Source: Comamonadaceae bacterium UBA2334 (GTDB lineage Bacteria; Pseudomonadota; Gammaproteobacteria; Burkholderiales; Burkholderiaceae_C). From it: a stretch of 29,934 nt of DNA. The stretch's first letter is position 1; each line of letters opens with the position of its first letter. The notes beneath the pieces were generated by a model, which saw only the letters and a program-made list of their open reading frames with translations, ran no database searches and was not told the DNA's origin. The stretch spans positions 1 through 29,934 of the forward strand of contig DDUQ01000088.1 of the NCBI GenBank assembly GCA_002344885.1, in the 5' to 3' direction. Of this stretch, positions 1-8,769 are shown piece by piece. The position numbers and the translations under genes are program-made.

Positions 1-3000
1 CATGCCCACGCCGGACAGCCGTCACAGCCGCTTGAGCACTGGATGGAGGTGCTCTACCGCAAGGTCAGCGACAAGCAGACCATGGGCAGCGTGGTGGGTG
101 AGCTCAAGGTCAGCCTGGCTGAGCTGGAGCAGGAGCTGGACCAGTTTTCGCGTGATCCGGCCAACAAGCAATTGCTGGCGTCCGTGCCGCAAAAACTGTC
201 GCAAATGCGGGGCGTGCTTTCGGTGCTGGGGCTGGATCAGGCAGCGTCGGCAGTTGCCCACATGCGCACCAACGTCGAGACCTTGCTTGTCGACGAGATC
301 GATACGGAACGTGCGAAAGAGGCTGGCACCTTCAGTCGGCTGGCCAACAACCTGAGCGCATTGAGTTTCCTGATTGACATGCTCAATTACCAGCCCGCGC
401 TGGCCAGGAAGCTGTTTGTGTTCGATGCCGAAGACGGCGAATTGCGGCCTGTCATGGGCAGGACGACTGCGGGTCCGGTGGTCGTCGAAGCCCCTGCATC
501 CCAACCCCCGCTCGACATCCAGGTAGAAGAGGTGGTGCAAAGTGTGGTCGAGGCATCGCAGGGCGGTGTCAGCCCGGCAGATTTGGCCACGCTGACCACC
601 CGGCTCGACGGGCTGGCGCAACAGGCGGCCCTGGCTGACCGCTCGGCCCTGGCACAGGCCGCTCGCGAGGTGTCGACGGTTGTGGCCGCCATGGAAACCC
701 CTGCAGCGCCTGCGGTGGACCCACAGGCACTGGCAGGTTTGGCCGCATTGGCCACGCCGTTGCCCGTGCCTGCACAGGCCCTCGTAGCGGACGCAGGCAG
801 CGAAGATCTGGTGGAAGACGACCTGATCGACATTTTCCTGGAGGAAGCACGGGACGTCATACAGGCCGGTTTGGCCGCCACGCGGGTGCTGGAGCGTCAG
901 GCGGACAGCCTGGGTGAACAGACCACATTGCGCCGGGCATTCCACACGCTCAAGGGCAGCTCTCGGATGGTTGGGTTGTCCACATTCGGTGAGGCAGCCT
1001 GGGCAATGGAGCAGGTGATGAATGCCTGGCTGGCCGCGTCACAACCCGCCACGCCAGCGCTGTGCGAGCTGTGTGCAGAGGCGCTCCAGAACTTGTCGCT
1101 GTGGGTGGAAGACATCGCCGCCCACCGTGCCGGGCACTGGCAAGCTGAGCCCTTCGTTCTGGCCTCGCAAGCCATGCGCGAGCGGGGTGAACGCATGCCT
1201 CTGGTTGCTGCGCCGCCAGCTGCCGTGGCACTGCTCCCAGCTGGGTTGCAAACCGAGGCGCAGTCTGATCCTGTGGCCGCGTTACCCGCCATTGACGAGG
1301 TGGTTGCACCCCCGGTCGACGCGCCCGAAACCGCAGCCGAGCCCGCATCGCCGGCGGAGGCTGAACCGGATGCCTTGGACATCATGTCCTTGTTTGCGGA
1401 TGAAGAGCCCTTGCCTGAAGGTGCCGCAGCCACGCCCACGCCGCTGTTGCCGCCGGTCGAGCTGACCGAACTGGCGCAGGCCGCCCCATCCTGGCACGCG
1501 TCGGTCGATGACCTGGCGCTCGAAGCGGTGAGCCTGCCCGTGCTTGAACCAGACCAGGCACCCGAACGCTCGGCAGAAGCGGAATCCGGCCTTGCAGAAG
1601 CTGTGCATGAAACCGTTTCTCCGTCGGCAGAAGACGACGGTATGCTGGCGATCGATCTGGACAGCTTGTTGGCAGCAGATGGCCAGTCTCAGCCTTTGGC
1701 CGAGCAACTGAGCACTGAAGCACCCGGACCCACCGATGCACTTCCCGATTTCAACCTGGACTGGGATGTGCCGCTGGCATCTGAAGCGCCGGTCGCGTTG
1801 ACCGTTGATTTGGACCAGCAGCCTGTCGCGCAGTTTGCCGAGCTTGATGCTGATGGGTTGAACGCCCCCGAGCTTCAGGCCGAACCTGAAACTGCCGCTG
1901 CCGCCGATGTGGTCGAGCTGGATCTGGCAGATTTGGATCTGGACTTCCCCGACCCGTCAGCCGAACCGGCAGACAGCACATCTGTTGAAGCAGAGCCTCT
2001 CGAGCTTGCACCGTCAGAAGTGGCTGCATTTGCGAAAGCGCTGGCCGGCGAGCACACTGGACCAGTCGACCGCTTTCCGGTGGAGGACGGGGCCGCTCAG
2101 CCCGAGTCTCTGGATTTTGCGCTCGATTTCGGCGAGGAGCCCGTCCCAGCACCCGCTGAAGCCGTGTCGGCAGACGTGGCCGATTTCGCAGATCTCGCCG
2201 ATGTCTCTGGAGGCGACTGGGCGGCACATCCTGACCCGTTCGACCAACCTGCGGCCACGGCATTCGATGCCGATGACGACACGAAGGTCATCGGGCCGTT
2301 GCGCATCGGTGTCAAGCTCTTCAATGTTTACTTGAACGAAGCCGACGAATGGTCGCGCCGCCTCAGTCACGACCTGGGCGAGTGGTCGCTGGAGCAGGCT
2401 TCCCGGCCGGTGCCCGAGACATCTGCGGCCTTGGCGCATTCGCTGGCGGGAGCGTCGGGTACCGTGGGCTTCGATGCGTTGGCTGGCCTGGCCCGTGCAC
2501 TGGAGCATGCGCTGGATGCCGCTGCGGTGCATGCCCACCGCAACGGTCAATTGGCGTCTGCAGCCGAGGCGGAACTCTTTGTCAGATCGGCAGACGACAT
2601 CCGTCGGCTGCTGCACCAGTTTGCCGCCGGGTTCCTGAAAGAACCTTCGCCAGATCTGATCCCTGCTCTGGAAGCGTTGGTGCACCGACCTACGGTCGAG
2701 CCGGATAATGACTTGCTGGCTGCGGAGCTAGGGGTCGGTGATCTCGATTTTGGGCTCGCGCCGCTGCTGCCGGAAGTAGCACAGGCCGAAGCGGAACCTG
2801 CTGCCGATAATCTGATCGAGATGTCGGCACCCGACGCACAGGCCGATTCAGGTGCCGAAGACGTGCCGCAGGCCGCGCCCGTGTTGCAACCAGAAGGAGG
2901 GCCGCCAGCCGTTACAGAGCCAGAGCCAGAGCCCGTGTCTGCCGCTGAGCCAGAAGCTTTACCGGCCGCTGCATTGGCTGATCAAGACCTTACGCCACCA

Positions 3001-5418
3001 CTGGTTCAGCCCGCGCCGTTGCGTGTGGCTTCGGTGGACGACGACATCGATGCTGTCGACACGCTCGATGCCGATCTGTTCCAGATTTTTGACGAAGAGG
3101 CACAGGAGCTGCTTCCTCGTCTGGGGGCCGCATTGCGGCAGTGGGCTGCCCGCCCGGAGAATGCATCGGCCCGTGTGGAGGTGCTGCGCAATTTGCACAC
3201 CGTCAAAGGCAGTGCGAGGCTAGCGGGTGCCTTGCGGCTCGGAGACATGGCGCACCGCATGGAGACCCAGGCAGAGCGTCTCGGGTCGAACGTGACCGAG
3301 CCGGCCCTGATAGAGCCCCTGCTGGCCAGCTACGACGAACTGGTCGGTCGCATGGACATGCTCAGGCTGCCGGACGATGTGGCCGTTGCGCACCGTGTGT
3401 CCACGGCTGCCGAGTTGCCCGCACAAGCTGCGGGTGGTGATGTGGCAGCCACCCTGACCGAGGGAGGGCCGGTGCTGCCGGTGGACGGTAGCCTGGCCGC
3501 TGCGCGTTTGCCCGCACCGCTCGCGCCTGCGACCACGGCGGCAGCTGTCAGGGTGCGCCCTGAGTTGCTGGACCGACTGGTGAACCAGACCGGCGAGGTG
3601 ATGATCACCCGTTCGCGCATGGAGGCCGAGCTGGTCCAGCTGCGTGGCTCGTTGACCGACCTGACCGACAACCTCGACCGCCTGCGTCACCAGTTGCGCG
3701 ACATCGAGTTGCAGGCCGAAAGCCAGATGCAGTCGCGCATGGCCCAGGCCAAGGACACACACCAGACCTTCGATCCGCTGGAGTTCGACCGCTTCACCCG
3801 CGTGCAGGAGCTGACGCGGATGATGGCCGAGTCCGTCAACGATGTGGCCACGGTGCAGCGCAACCTGCAACGCGCTGTGGATGCCACCGAAGACGGCCTG
3901 GCCGCACAGGCGCGGCAGACACGGGAGCTGCAACGTGACCTGCTGCGCACCCGCATGGTCGAGTTCGAAGGCATTGCCGACAGGCTCTACCGTGTGGTCC
4001 GGCAGGCATCGAAAGAAGCTGGCAAGCAGGTTCGGCTGGATATTGTCGGTGGTTCCATCGAAATGGACAGGGGCGTGCTCGACCGGATGACACCTGCATT
4101 CGAACACCTGCTGCGTAACTGTGTGGTGCACGGTATCGAACCGGCCGAACAGCGGCTGTCGGCAGGCAAGCCGGCCGAAGGCCGGATCACCGTCGCCCTG
4201 TCCCAGGCGGGCAACGATGTGTCGGTGGATTTCTCCGATGACGGTCAGGGGCTTGATTTGCCACGCATCCGTGCCAAGGCTGAAGCCCTGGGCTTGCTGC
4301 CACCGGGCCTGGACTGCACCGACGACGACATCGCGCAACTCATTTTTGCCCCCGGCCTGACGACGGCTGCCGAGGTCACCGGTCTGGCCGGCCGCGGCAT
4401 TGGGATGGACGTGGTGCGTTCCGAGGTCGTCGGCCTGGGTGGTCGGGTGGAAACGCGCACACAGGCGGGGCAGGGCACCCATTTCCACTTGGTGTTGCCA
4501 CTGACGACTGCGGTCACGCAGGTGGTCATGTTGCGCGCAGGAGACTTTGCCATCGGCGTGCCATCGGGTCAGGTCGAAGTGGTGCGCCGGGTCAGCCAGG
4601 TCGAACTGGAGGCGGCCTATGCCAGCGGCAGCCTTCAGGTGGCGGGGGAAGCCGTGCCCTTCTACTGGACAGGGGCCTTGCTGCAGATGTCCCGTCACAG
4701 CAATGCTGCGCCCGGGCGAACCTACCCGGTGGTGATCTTCCAGAGTGCGGGGCAACGCGTGGCCTTGCACGTGGACGAGGTGTTGGGCAACCAGGAAGTG
4801 GTGGTCAAGAACCTCGGTCCGCAGCTCTCCCGGTTGCCGGGCCTGGCTGCCACCACGGTGCTGGCCTCGGGTGCGGTGTCCCTCATTTACAACCCGGTGG
4901 CGCTGTCTTCACTGTATGGCGATCAGGTTCGGGCCTGGTTGGCGCAGGGAGAACCGCCCCGCGTACCGGGTTCTGCATCGGCCAAGCCTGCCCAGGTGGC
5001 ACCGGAAGAACCGCGTGCGGCAGCGGTCGGTCAACCACCCCTGGTGCTGGTGGTGGACGATTCCATCACCGTTCGGCGTGTCACACAGCGGCTGCTGGTG
5101 CGCGAAGGTTACCGGGTGGCCTTGGCGGCCGACGGCTTGCAGGCGCTCGAGAAACTGCAGGGCGAGCGGCCGGCCGTGGTGCTCTCAGACATCGAAATGC
5201 CACGGATGGACGGTTTTGACCTGGTGCGCAACATCAGGGGCGATGCACGGCTGGCCAACCTGCCGGTCATCATGATCACGTCGCGGATTGCCGACAAACA
5301 CCGCGAACACGCGCGGCAACTCGGTGTCGACCATTACCTCGGCAAACCGTACTCCGAAGACGAGCTCTTGCACTGGATCCGTGAATACTGCTCGCAGGAG
5401 CTGGATCTGGCCGTCTGA
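1..5418 (+). CDS. ChpA/PilL-type hybrid chemotaxis histidine kinase, 5' end missing
   Basis: The frame is open to the first base of the window, so the gene starts upstream. Residue numbers here count from the ATG at 43, which is probably internal. In order: an Hpt-like fold near residues 1-85 with Ser53 where His is expected; a canonical Hpt (H301 in HTLKGSSRMVG); long acidic, Ala/Pro-rich linkers; an Hpt with H799; an Hpt with H1052 (HTVKGSARLAG); a CheA-like dimerisation region about 1167-1300; an ATPase with N box N1359, G1 motif DDGQG at 1399-1403 and G2 motif GRGIGMD at 1450-1456; a CheW-like domain about 1500-1640; and a receiver with D1672/D1673, phosphoacceptor D1716 and K1768. This is the architecture of Pil-Chp kinases, which relay phosphate to PilG/PilH-type regulators and control twitching and surface sensing. 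The partner genes would lie upstream, outside the window. It runs convergent to the photolyase gene with only 10 bases between the two stops. Confidence 0.93.
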   Translation, partial: HAHAGQPSQPLEHWMEVLYRKVSDKQTMGSVVGELKVSLAELEQELDQFSRDPANKQLLASVPQKLSQMRGVLSVLGLDQAASAVAHMRTNVETLLVDEIDTERAKEAGTFSRLANNLSALSFLIDMLNYQPALARKLFVFDAEDGELRPVMGRTTAGPVVVEAPASQPPLDIQVEEVVQSVVEASQGGVSPADLATLTTRLDGLAQQAALADRSALAQAAREVSTVVAAMETPAAPAVDPQALAGLAALATPLPVPAQALVADAGSEDLVEDDLIDIFLEEARDVIQAGLAATRVLERQADSLGEQTTLRRAFHTLKGSSRMVGLSTFGEAAWAMEQVMNAWLAASQPATPALCELCAEALQNLSLWVEDIAAHRAGHWQAEPFVLASQAMRERGERMPLVAAPPAAVALLPAGLQTEAQSDPVAALPAIDEVVAPPVDAPETAAEPASPAEAEPDALDIMSLFADEEPLPEGAAATPTPLLPPVELTELAQAAPSWHASVDDLALEAVSLPVLEPDQAPERSAEAESGLAEAVHETVSPSAEDDGMLAIDLDSLLAADGQSQPLAEQLSTEAPGPTDALPDFNLDWDVPLASEAPVALTVDLDQQPVAQFAELDADGLNAPELQAEPETAAAADVVELDLADLDLDFPDPSAEPADSTSVEAEPLELAPSEVAAFAKALAGEHTGPVDRFPVEDGAAQPESLDFALDFGEEPVPAPAEAVSADVADFADLADVSGGDWAAHPDPFDQPAATAFDADDDTKVIGPLRIGVKLFNVYLNEADEWSRRLSHDLGEWSLEQASRPVPETSAALAHSLAGASGTVGFDALAGLARALEHALDAAAVHAHRNGQLASAAEAELFVRSADDIRRLLHQFAAGFLKEPSPDLIPALEALVHRPTVEPDNDLLAAELGVGDLDFGLAPLLPEVAQAEAEPAADNLIEMSAPDAQADSGAEDVPQAAPVLQPEGGPPAVTEPEPEPVSAAEPEALPAAALADQDLTPPLVQPAPLRVASVDDDIDAVDTLDADLFQIFDEEAQELLPRLGAALRQWAARPENASARVEVLRNLHTVKGSARLAGALRLGDMAHRMETQAERLGSNVTEPALIEPLLASYDELVGRMDMLRLPDDVAVAHRVSTAAELPAQAAGGDVAATLTEGGPVLPVDGSLAAARLPAPLAPATTAAAVRVRPELLDRLVNQTGEVMITRSRMEAELVQLRGSLTDLTDNLDRLRHQLRDIELQAESQMQSRMAQAKDTHQTFDPLEFDRFTRVQELTRMMAESVNDVATVQRNLQRAVDATEDGLAAQARQTRELQRDLLRTRMVEFEGIADRLYRVVRQASKEAGKQVRLDIVGGSIEMDRGVLDRMTPAFEHLLRNCVVHGIEPAEQRLSAGKPAEGRITVALSQAGNDVSVDFSDDGQGLDLPRIRAKAEALGLLPPGLDCTDDDIAQLIFAPGLTTAAEVTGLAGRGIGMDVVRSEVVGLGGRVETRTQAGQGTHFHLVLPLTTAVTQVVMLRAGDFAIGVPSGQVEVVRRVSQVELEAAYASGSLQVAGEAVPFYWTGALLQMSRHSNAAPGRTYPVVIFQSAGQRVALHVDEVLGNQEVVVKNLGPQLSRLPGLAATTVLASGAVSLIYNPVALSSLYGDQVRAWLAQGEPPRVPGSASAKPAQVAPEEPRAAAVGQPPLVLVVDDSITVRRVTQRLLVREGYRVALAADGLQALEKLQGERPAVVLSDIEMPRMDGFDLVRNIRGDARLANLPVIMITSRIADKHREHARQLGVDHYLGKPYSEDELLHWIREYCSQELDLAV

Positions 5419-5428
5419 ACTCGGCCGC

Positions 5429-6919
5429 TCAGCCTGCCTGCTTCACAATTGCATAGCGGCTGAGCGTTTCCTGGCGTGCGGTGGCATGGTCTACCACGGG
5501 TAAGGGGTAGTGCGTGCCCAGCTCGATCCCGGCTGAGGCCAACTCCAGTGGCTTGGCCGCCCACGGCGCGTGTATGGCGGTGTGGGTCAGTCCGGCCAAC
5601 GCCGGCACATAGCGCCGTATGAAACGTCCCTCTGCATCGAAACGCTCGCTCTGGCTCACCGGGTTGAAGATGCGGAAATAGGGTTGCGCGTCGCAACCGC
5701 TGGAACTGGCCCACTGCCAGCCGCCGTTGTTGGCGGCCAGGTCGAAGTCATTGAGCTTTTCGGCAAAGTAGCGCTCGCCCCGGCGCCAGTCCAGTCCCAG
5801 GTGTTTGCACAGGAAGCTGGCCACCACCATGCGCAACCGGTTGTGCATGTAGCCCGTCTGGTTCAGTTGGGCCATGGCAGCGTCGACCAGCGGGTAACCC
5901 GTGCGGCCCTCGCACCAGGCCGCAAACAGGGCATCGGCCTGCTTGCCGTGCACCCACTTGATGGCATCGTGGGCCGGTTTGAACGACCGGGTGACCACAT
6001 GCGGGTGGTTGGCCAGGATCTGGTGGTAGAAGTCCCGCCAGATCAACTCGCTCAACCAGGTGCTCGCGCCCTTGTGGCCCTGGCAATGCAGTGCCCAGGC
6101 CGTCCGGGCGAGTAGGCGGATCGACACGGTGCCGAACCGCAGGTGCACACTCAGGTAGCTGGGCCCTTTCACGGCAGGGTAGTCACGGGCATGGTCGTAG
6201 CGGTCGACGCGCTGCAAAAAATCTTCCAGCAGCGTCGCGGCACCTTCGCTGCCTGGCAACACACGCAAAGTGGACAGGTTGGTGGGTTCGAAACCCAGGT
6301 GCTGCAGGGTAGGCATGGACTGCTCCACACCTTCGGGCAGCGCAGCCAGCGATGCCGCGTAACGGCGTGTGGGGTAAGCCTTCAGGTGAAAGTCGGTCAA
6401 GGTCCGCAGCCAGGCCTGTTTGTAAGGCGTGAACACCGAAAACGGACGGCCCTGCTGGGTCAGCACCTCCTGGCGCTCGAAAATCACATGGTCCTTGAAG
6501 GTATGGAACATGGTGCCGTGGTGTGCCAGCGCTCCCAGCACACGGGCGTCACGGGCCAGCGCGTCAGGCTCATCGTCGTGGTTGGCAAACACCGCCTGCA
6601 CTCCCAGCCGGTGCGCCAGCCGCGCCACCTCGTCCACCGCGTGTCCGTGGCGGACCAGCAGCCTGATGCCTGTGTGGTGGGCCTGCTCGCCCATGTGGTG
6701 CAACTGCTCGTCCAGGTCGTGGAGCGAAGCCAGTATGAATTCCACACGCCTGTCTGCGCGGGGCAAAGGCGAGAGGATGTCGGTGTCGAACACGAACACG
6801 CACCACACACGGTCACACGACTTCAGCGCGTGGTACAGGGCGGCGTTGTCGGTGGCGCGCAGGTCGCGGCGGAACCACATCAGTCCGCGGTCGTAGCGGT
6901 GGGCAGGAGCTGGGGGCAT
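5429..6919 (-). CDS. phrB: Deoxyribodipyrimidine photolyase (class I cryptochrome/photolyase family)
   Basis: This is a light-driven repair enzyme for cyclobutane pyrimidine dimers that uses FADH- and an antenna chromophore. The 496-residue product opens with the photolyase N-terminal signature (LMWFRRDLRATDNAAL, residues 13-28). The FAD-binding half has YLSVHLRFG near 255-263, GRTGYPLVDAAM at 338-349, MHNRLRM at 358-364 and NNGGWQWASSSGCDAQPYFRIFNP from 397 on. This is the pattern of class I CPD photolyases, and the length is normal. The frame stays open upstream to 7114, but the family N-terminus begins at the ATG at 6919, which has an AGGGAA ribosome-binding site just before it. The extra 65 upstream residues show no conserved features. 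It is transcribed away from yqgE, and the 226 bases between them hold both promoters. Confidence 0.95.
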   Translation of the reverse strand: MPPAPAHRYDRGLMWFRRDLRATDNAALYHALKSCDRVWCVFVFDTDILSPLPRADRRVEFILASLHDLDEQLHHMGEQAHHTGIRLLVRHGHAVDEVARLAHRLGVQAVFANHDDEPDALARDARVLGALAHHGTMFHTFKDHVIFERQEVLTQQGRPFSVFTPYKQAWLRTLTDFHLKAYPTRRYAASLAALPEGVEQSMPTLQHLGFEPTNLSTLRVLPGSEGAATLLEDFLQRVDRYDHARDYPAVKGPSYLSVHLRFGTVSIRLLARTAWALHCQGHKGASTWLSELIWRDFYHQILANHPHVVTRSFKPAHDAIKWVHGKQADALFAAWCEGRTGYPLVDAAMAQLNQTGYMHNRLRMVVASFLCKHLGLDWRRGERYFAEKLNDFDLAANNGGWQWASSSGCDAQPYFRIFNPVSQSERFDAEGRFIRRYVPALAGLTHTAIHAPWAAKPLELASAGIELGTHYPLPVVDHATARQETLSRYAIVKQAG

Positions 6920-7101
6920 GGAAACTTCCCTGTCGTGGGCGAATCGGCCCGTCAGGTTAACCCAGTTGGTGCCCGAGCCGGGTGCGCGCGCGGCAAAGTT
7001 GACTGCCGCCCCGGCCCCGCTCCCGCCCACCGCCGAGCTGCAGCCAGGTCTTCGGTCCATCCCCCGGCAATCCCTTCTGCGGCATCCCTCATGCTCCCCA
7101 T

Positions 7102-7145
7102 TTGCACGCCCCATTTGCTGAAAGCCCCACCCTTAAAATCGGGGC
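7102..7145 (+). promoter_or_regulatory. Candidate promoter of yqgE giving a leaderless or near-leaderless mRNA
   Basis: A -10-like hexamer TAAAAT lies at 7134-7139 and the yqgE ATG starts at 7146, six bases later. Transcription would therefore begin at or within a base or two of the start codon. There is no clear Shine-Dalgarno sequence, which fits. A -35 element is poor: the position 17 bases upstream reads CCATTT at 7111-7116, and TTGCAC at 7102 is too far away. The call rests on the -10 spacing alone. Confidence 0.35.
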
Positions 7146-7763
7146 ATGAGCAAAGAACGTGCGGACATCAACCTGACCAACCACTTCCTGATCGCCATGC
7201 CGGGGCTGGAAGACGAGATGTTTGGTCGCAGCGTGGTCTACATGTGCGAGCACAGCGACAAGGGTGCTCTGGGGCTGGTGGTCAACAAGCCCTCCGACAT
7301 CCGGCTGTCCAAGCTGTTTGAAAAAGTCGATTTGCCGCTGGACCGGCCCGATCTGGCCGATCAACCCGTTTTTCACGGTGGTCCGGTGCAGACCGAGCGA
7401 GGTTTTGTGCTGCACGATGCCCTCACGGCACACGCCACAGCCGATGCAGCCAGCGACTCGGCGCCTGAATCCGTGTATGCGTCCACCCTGTCCATCCCGG
7501 GTGGTCTGGAAATGACCACCTCGCGTGATGTGCTCGAAGCCCTGTCGTCCGGTGCGGGCCCCCGGCGTGTGTTCGTGTCGCTGGGCTATGCATCGTGGGG
7601 GCAGGGTCAGCTGGAGTCGGAGTTGGCCGAGAACAGTTGGCTGACCGTCGAGGCGCGTGCCGACATCATTTTTGACACGCCCATCGAGCGTCGTTACGAC
7701 GAAGCGTTGGGCTTGCTGGGTTTGCAGAGCTGGATGATTTCGCCCGAGGCGGGTCATTCATGA
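7146..7763 (+). CDS. yqgE: YqgE/AlgH family protein (UPF0301)
   Basis: A 205-residue soluble protein of the YqgE/AlgH family, whose biochemical role is not settled. The family N-terminus is plain: NHFLIAMPGLEDEMFGRSVVYMCEHSDKGALGLVVN at about residues 11-46. It is followed by the family's GGPVQ segment (HGGPVQTERGFVLH) and, later, a GYASWGQGQLE motif. Length is typical. It heads a run of tightly spaced genes and overlaps ruvX by four bases (ATGA at 7760-7763), the usual yqgE-ruvX pairing in beta- and gammaproteobacteria. No Shine-Dalgarno is seen; see the promoter entry just upstream. Confidence 0.95.
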   Translation: MSKERADINLTNHFLIAMPGLEDEMFGRSVVYMCEHSDKGALGLVVNKPSDIRLSKLFEKVDLPLDRPDLADQPVFHGGPVQTERGFVLHDALTAHATADAASDSAPESVYASTLSIPGGLEMTTSRDVLEALSSGAGPRRVFVSLGYASWGQGQLESELAENSWLTVEARADIIFDTPIERRYDEALGLLGLQSWMISPEAGHS

Positions 7764-8203
7764 CCCAGGCGGCTCTGCACCCCGGTGCCAATTTGGCCGG
7801 GCCGGTCGATGTGCCCGTGGGGCAGAAGATGTTTCTGGCCATTGACTATGGCCAGAAGCGCACGGGCATGGCATCGGGCAACCGCATCACGCAAAGCGCC
7901 AGCCCGCTGCCATCCATCAAGGCCAGTGGCGAGGCCCAGCTTCAGGCTGTGGTCAAGTGCATCAAGGCGTGGCAGCCCGATGCGCTCGTCGTCGGTGTGC
8001 CGTTTCACCCCGATGGTGCAGCACACGAGAACACGGTGCGCGCCCGCAAATTCGCGCGCCAGTTGCGCGAGCGCACGCGCCTGGCCGTGTACGAAGTGGA
8101 CGAGCGCTACAGCACCACCGAGGCCCACGCACTGGGCGCAGCAGACGCCGACGCGGCCTCTGCGTGCATCATTCTTGAACAGTTTCTGAGGAGTCTGCCT
8201 TGA
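7760..8203 (+). CDS. ruvX: RuvX/YqgF family putative pre-16S rRNA nuclease / Holliday junction resolvase-like protein
   Basis: An RNase H-fold protein of the YqgF family, implicated in 16S rRNA 5'-end maturation and proposed as a resolvase. The motifs are present in order: AIDYGQKRTGMA with catalytic Asp29, VVGVPFHPDG at 77-86, DERYSTTEA with Asp114/Glu115, and a C-terminal DADAA segment at 129-133. The 147 residues include about 20 extra N-terminal residues compared with a minimal family member; an internal ATG at 7829, just before the first motif, is the alternative start. The ATGA overlap with yqgE supports the start chosen. Its TGA is shared with the TTG start of pyrR, so translation is likely coupled. 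Confidence 0.93.
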   Translation: MTQAALHPGANLAGPVDVPVGQKMFLAIDYGQKRTGMASGNRITQSASPLPSIKASGEAQLQAVVKCIKAWQPDALVVGVPFHPDGAAHENTVRARKFARQLRERTRLAVYEVDERYSTTEAHALGAADADAASACIILEQFLRSLP

Positions 8204-8733
8204 GCACTTCACCCGCTGGCATGTCCATCCACCTCGAAGCCGAGGTGCTTTACCAGTCATTGCTGCGTCATGTGCGGGGTTGGCTGGTGCAGACCGGGCA
8301 GCCGGTTGAACTGGTGGGCATCGCTTCGGGCGGGGTCTGGCTGGCGCAGCGACTCAGGGTGGATCTGGGCCTGGCGGCCGAACCCGGCGTCATTTCTTCG
8401 GTGATGCACCGGGACGACTTTGCCAGCCGCGGGTTGGCCAGCTCGGTCCAGACGCGGTTGGGCTTCGATGTCAACGGTGCCCACGTGCTGCTCCTGGACG
8501 ATGTGCTGTACACCGGCCGAACCATCCGCGCCGTCCTGAACGAGCTGTTCGACCATGGCCGCCCGGCGCAGGTCAGCCTGATGGTGCTGGTCGACCGTGG
8601 CGGGCGTCAACTGCCCATCGAAGCCGCCTGGTCAGCCGCGCGCATCACCCTGCCTGCCCACCAGACGCTGCAACTCGCCCGCGATGAACAAGGGCACTTC
8701 AGTTTTGCGGTGGACACGGCCGAGCCGGCCTGA
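8200..8733 (+). CDS. pyrR: PyrR family uracil phosphoribosyltransferase / pyr operon regulator
   Basis: Type I phosphoribosyltransferase fold. The PRPP-binding loop is VLLLDDVLYTGRTIRA, with Asp100/Asp101 and TGRT at 105-108, and VDRGGRQLPIEA follows, as in PyrR. In Gram-positives PyrR binds pyr mRNA; in proteobacteria the regulatory role is less clear, and the enzyme converts uracil and PRPP to UMP. The start chosen is the TTG at 8200, because a strong GAGGAG ribosome-binding site lies at 8188-8193 with a six-base spacer and the codon overlaps the ruvX stop. An ATG at 8221 is the alternative. The gene sits directly before pyrB, which supports a link to pyrimidine synthesis. No obvious PyrR-binding hairpin or attenuator was seen before pyrB. 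Confidence 0.92.
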   Translation: MSTSPAGMSIHLEAEVLYQSLLRHVRGWLVQTGQPVELVGIASGGVWLAQRLRVDLGLAAEPGVISSVMHRDDFASRGLASSVQTRLGFDVNGAHVLLLDDVLYTGRTIRAVLNELFDHGRPAQVSLMVLVDRGGRQLPIEAAWSAARITLPAHQTLQLARDEQGHFSFAVDTAEPA

Positions 8734-8769
8734 CGCCCTCCCCGACAACTGCTGACCGGTGAACCGAAC

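Noticed and set aside
3220..4770. Long minus-strand open frame of 516 codons inside the chemotaxis kinase gene
   Set aside because: It mirrors a well-supported coding gene in a GC-rich sequence and has no recognisable domain; such antisense frames are common at high GC.
6920..7114. N-terminal extension of the photolyase to the ATG at 7114
   Set aside because: The extra 65 residues have no family match, while the ATG at 6919 has a good ribosome-binding site and the expected N-terminus.
6143..7321. Plus-strand open frame of 392 codons across the photolyase gene and the start of yqgE
   Set aside because: It overlaps two well-supported genes in other frames and has no domain match.
8734..8769. 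PyrR-binding hairpin or attenuator before pyrB
   Set aside because: The spacer is only 36 bases and holds no terminator or anti-terminator pair.
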